Part shown: positions 63,565 to 64,000 of the stretch, piece after piece
Layout: every line of letters begins with the position of its first letter
Numbering within the stretch: position 1 is the first letter of the stretch
Origin: Pelomonas cellulosilytica
Lineage (GTDB): Bacteria; Pseudomonadota; Gammaproteobacteria; Burkholderiales; Burkholderiaceae_C
DNA length: 64,000 nt
Assembly (NCBI RefSeq): GCF_021353265.1
Contig: NZ_JAJTWU010000002.1
Span: forward strand, 124,001-188,000
Direction: 5' to 3'
Notes under the pieces: generated by a model
What the model was told of the DNA's origin: nothing
Databases searched by the model: none
The model's input: the letters and a program-made list of their open reading frames with translations, nothing else
Translations under genes and position numbers: made by a program

Positions 63565-64000
63565 TCAGTGCCCGCCCCGAATCCGAGGATTCACGACGCC
63601 GTACAACACATCCACTACCAGGTTCACGCCGATGAACGTCATCGCAGAGATCAGGATGCCAGCCTGCACGACCGGGTAGTCGCGCCGCGCGATCGAGTCG
63701 ATGAGCCACTTGCCGATGCCCGGCCAGGAGAAGATCGTCTCGGTCAGTACGGCGCCCGCGAGCAGGCTGCCGGTCTGCAAGCCCACGACCGTCAGCACCG
63801 GGATCAGCGCATTGCGCAGCGCGTGGACGACAACGACCCGCGCCGGCGACAAGCCCTTGGCTCGCGCCGTGCGCACATAGTCCTCGCGCAGCACCTCCAG
63901 CATGCTGGATCGCGTCATACGCGCGACGACAGCGAGCGTGCTGGTGCCCAGCACCAGCGCCGGCAGCAGCAGGTGGCTCAGCGCCGACGTGAACGCGCCT
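63565..64000 (-). CDS. dppB: Dipeptide ABC transporter permease DppB (cut by window edge)
   Basis: Only the last 145 residues are visible; the start lies beyond the right edge. They contain the coupling loop DYVRTARAKGLSPARVVVVHALRNALIPV and the end IGVNLVVDVLYGVVNPRIR, both typical of DppB. Encodes one of the two membrane subunits of the second peptide importer. The frame continues open to the edge with fitting residues (LLLPALVLG). Confidence 0.92.
   Translation of the reverse strand, partial: GAFTSALSHLLLPALVLGTSTLAVVARMTRSSMLEVLREDYVRTARAKGLSPARVVVVHALRNALIPVLTVVGLQTGSLLAGAVLTETIFSWPGIGKWLIDSIARRDYPVVQAGILISAMTFIGVNLVVDVLYGVVNPRIRGGH

Overview
The window is a continuous, gene-dense stretch of high-GC chromosome. 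The gene content points to a betaproteobacterium of the order Burkholderiales, probably the Rubrivivax/Roseateles/Leptothrix group. The reasons are the split transhydrogenase pntAA-pntAB-pntB, a lptA-lptB-rpoN block, a PrsT-type TPR lipoprotein, a Bug-family binding protein, type I gshA, and many c-di-GMP proteins. The lineage is an inference from gene families; no rRNA is present. I saw no tRNA, rRNA, prophage, insertion sequence or CRISPR array. Most neighbouring genes overlap by 1-8 bases (ATGA, GTGA or TGATG junctions), so many operons can be read directly.

Layout. 1-2860 (minus): nudJ-like, a 2OG-Fe(II) oxygenase, mnmA and the start of a membrane protein that runs off the left edge. 2939-6800 (plus): pntAA-pntAB-pntB, a periplasmic copper chaperone and a small EF-hand protein. 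6849-9628 (minus): a ClpP-like protease, a DUF4184 membrane protein, an alpha/beta hydrolase and a PspC protein. 9735-17311: a peptide ABC transporter with two tandem binding proteins (minus) divergent from two permeases and a fused double ATPase (plus). 17423-25738 (plus): two TPR diguanylate cyclases, a Bug binding protein and a SulP transporter in one coupled run, then gshA. 25760-30360 (minus): an MHYT-GGDEF-EAL protein and a LacI-type-sensor GGDEF protein. 30437-37668: a UPF0149 protein, a YegD-like Hsp70, PrsT, DadA and an ArgP-like regulator.

38180-41739 (minus) is the most unusual part. It is a five-gene, translationally coupled run: a Tat-signal Cys-containing exported protein, a PqqD-like small protein, an HPr-kinase-related P-loop kinase, a nucleotidyltransferase-fold protein and a CDP-alcohol phosphatidyltransferase (pssA). 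It looks like a compact peptide or protein modification system whose target could be the first gene product.

42081-51549 holds a DUF2807 protein, a small PAS-like protein, a lipoprotein phosphatase, an atypical crotonase, rsmE, a THUMP RNA methyltransferase and tandem esterases. 51558-57636 (minus) is argS, a SPOR protein, dsbA, lptA, lptB and rpoN. 57691-60277 has a VOC protein, a Ser/Thr kinase fused to a cyclic-nucleotide-binding domain, PsiF and a glycine-zipper lipoprotein. 60280-64000 (minus) is a second peptide ABC operon (dppBCDF) with an unknown gene embedded between dppB and dppC.
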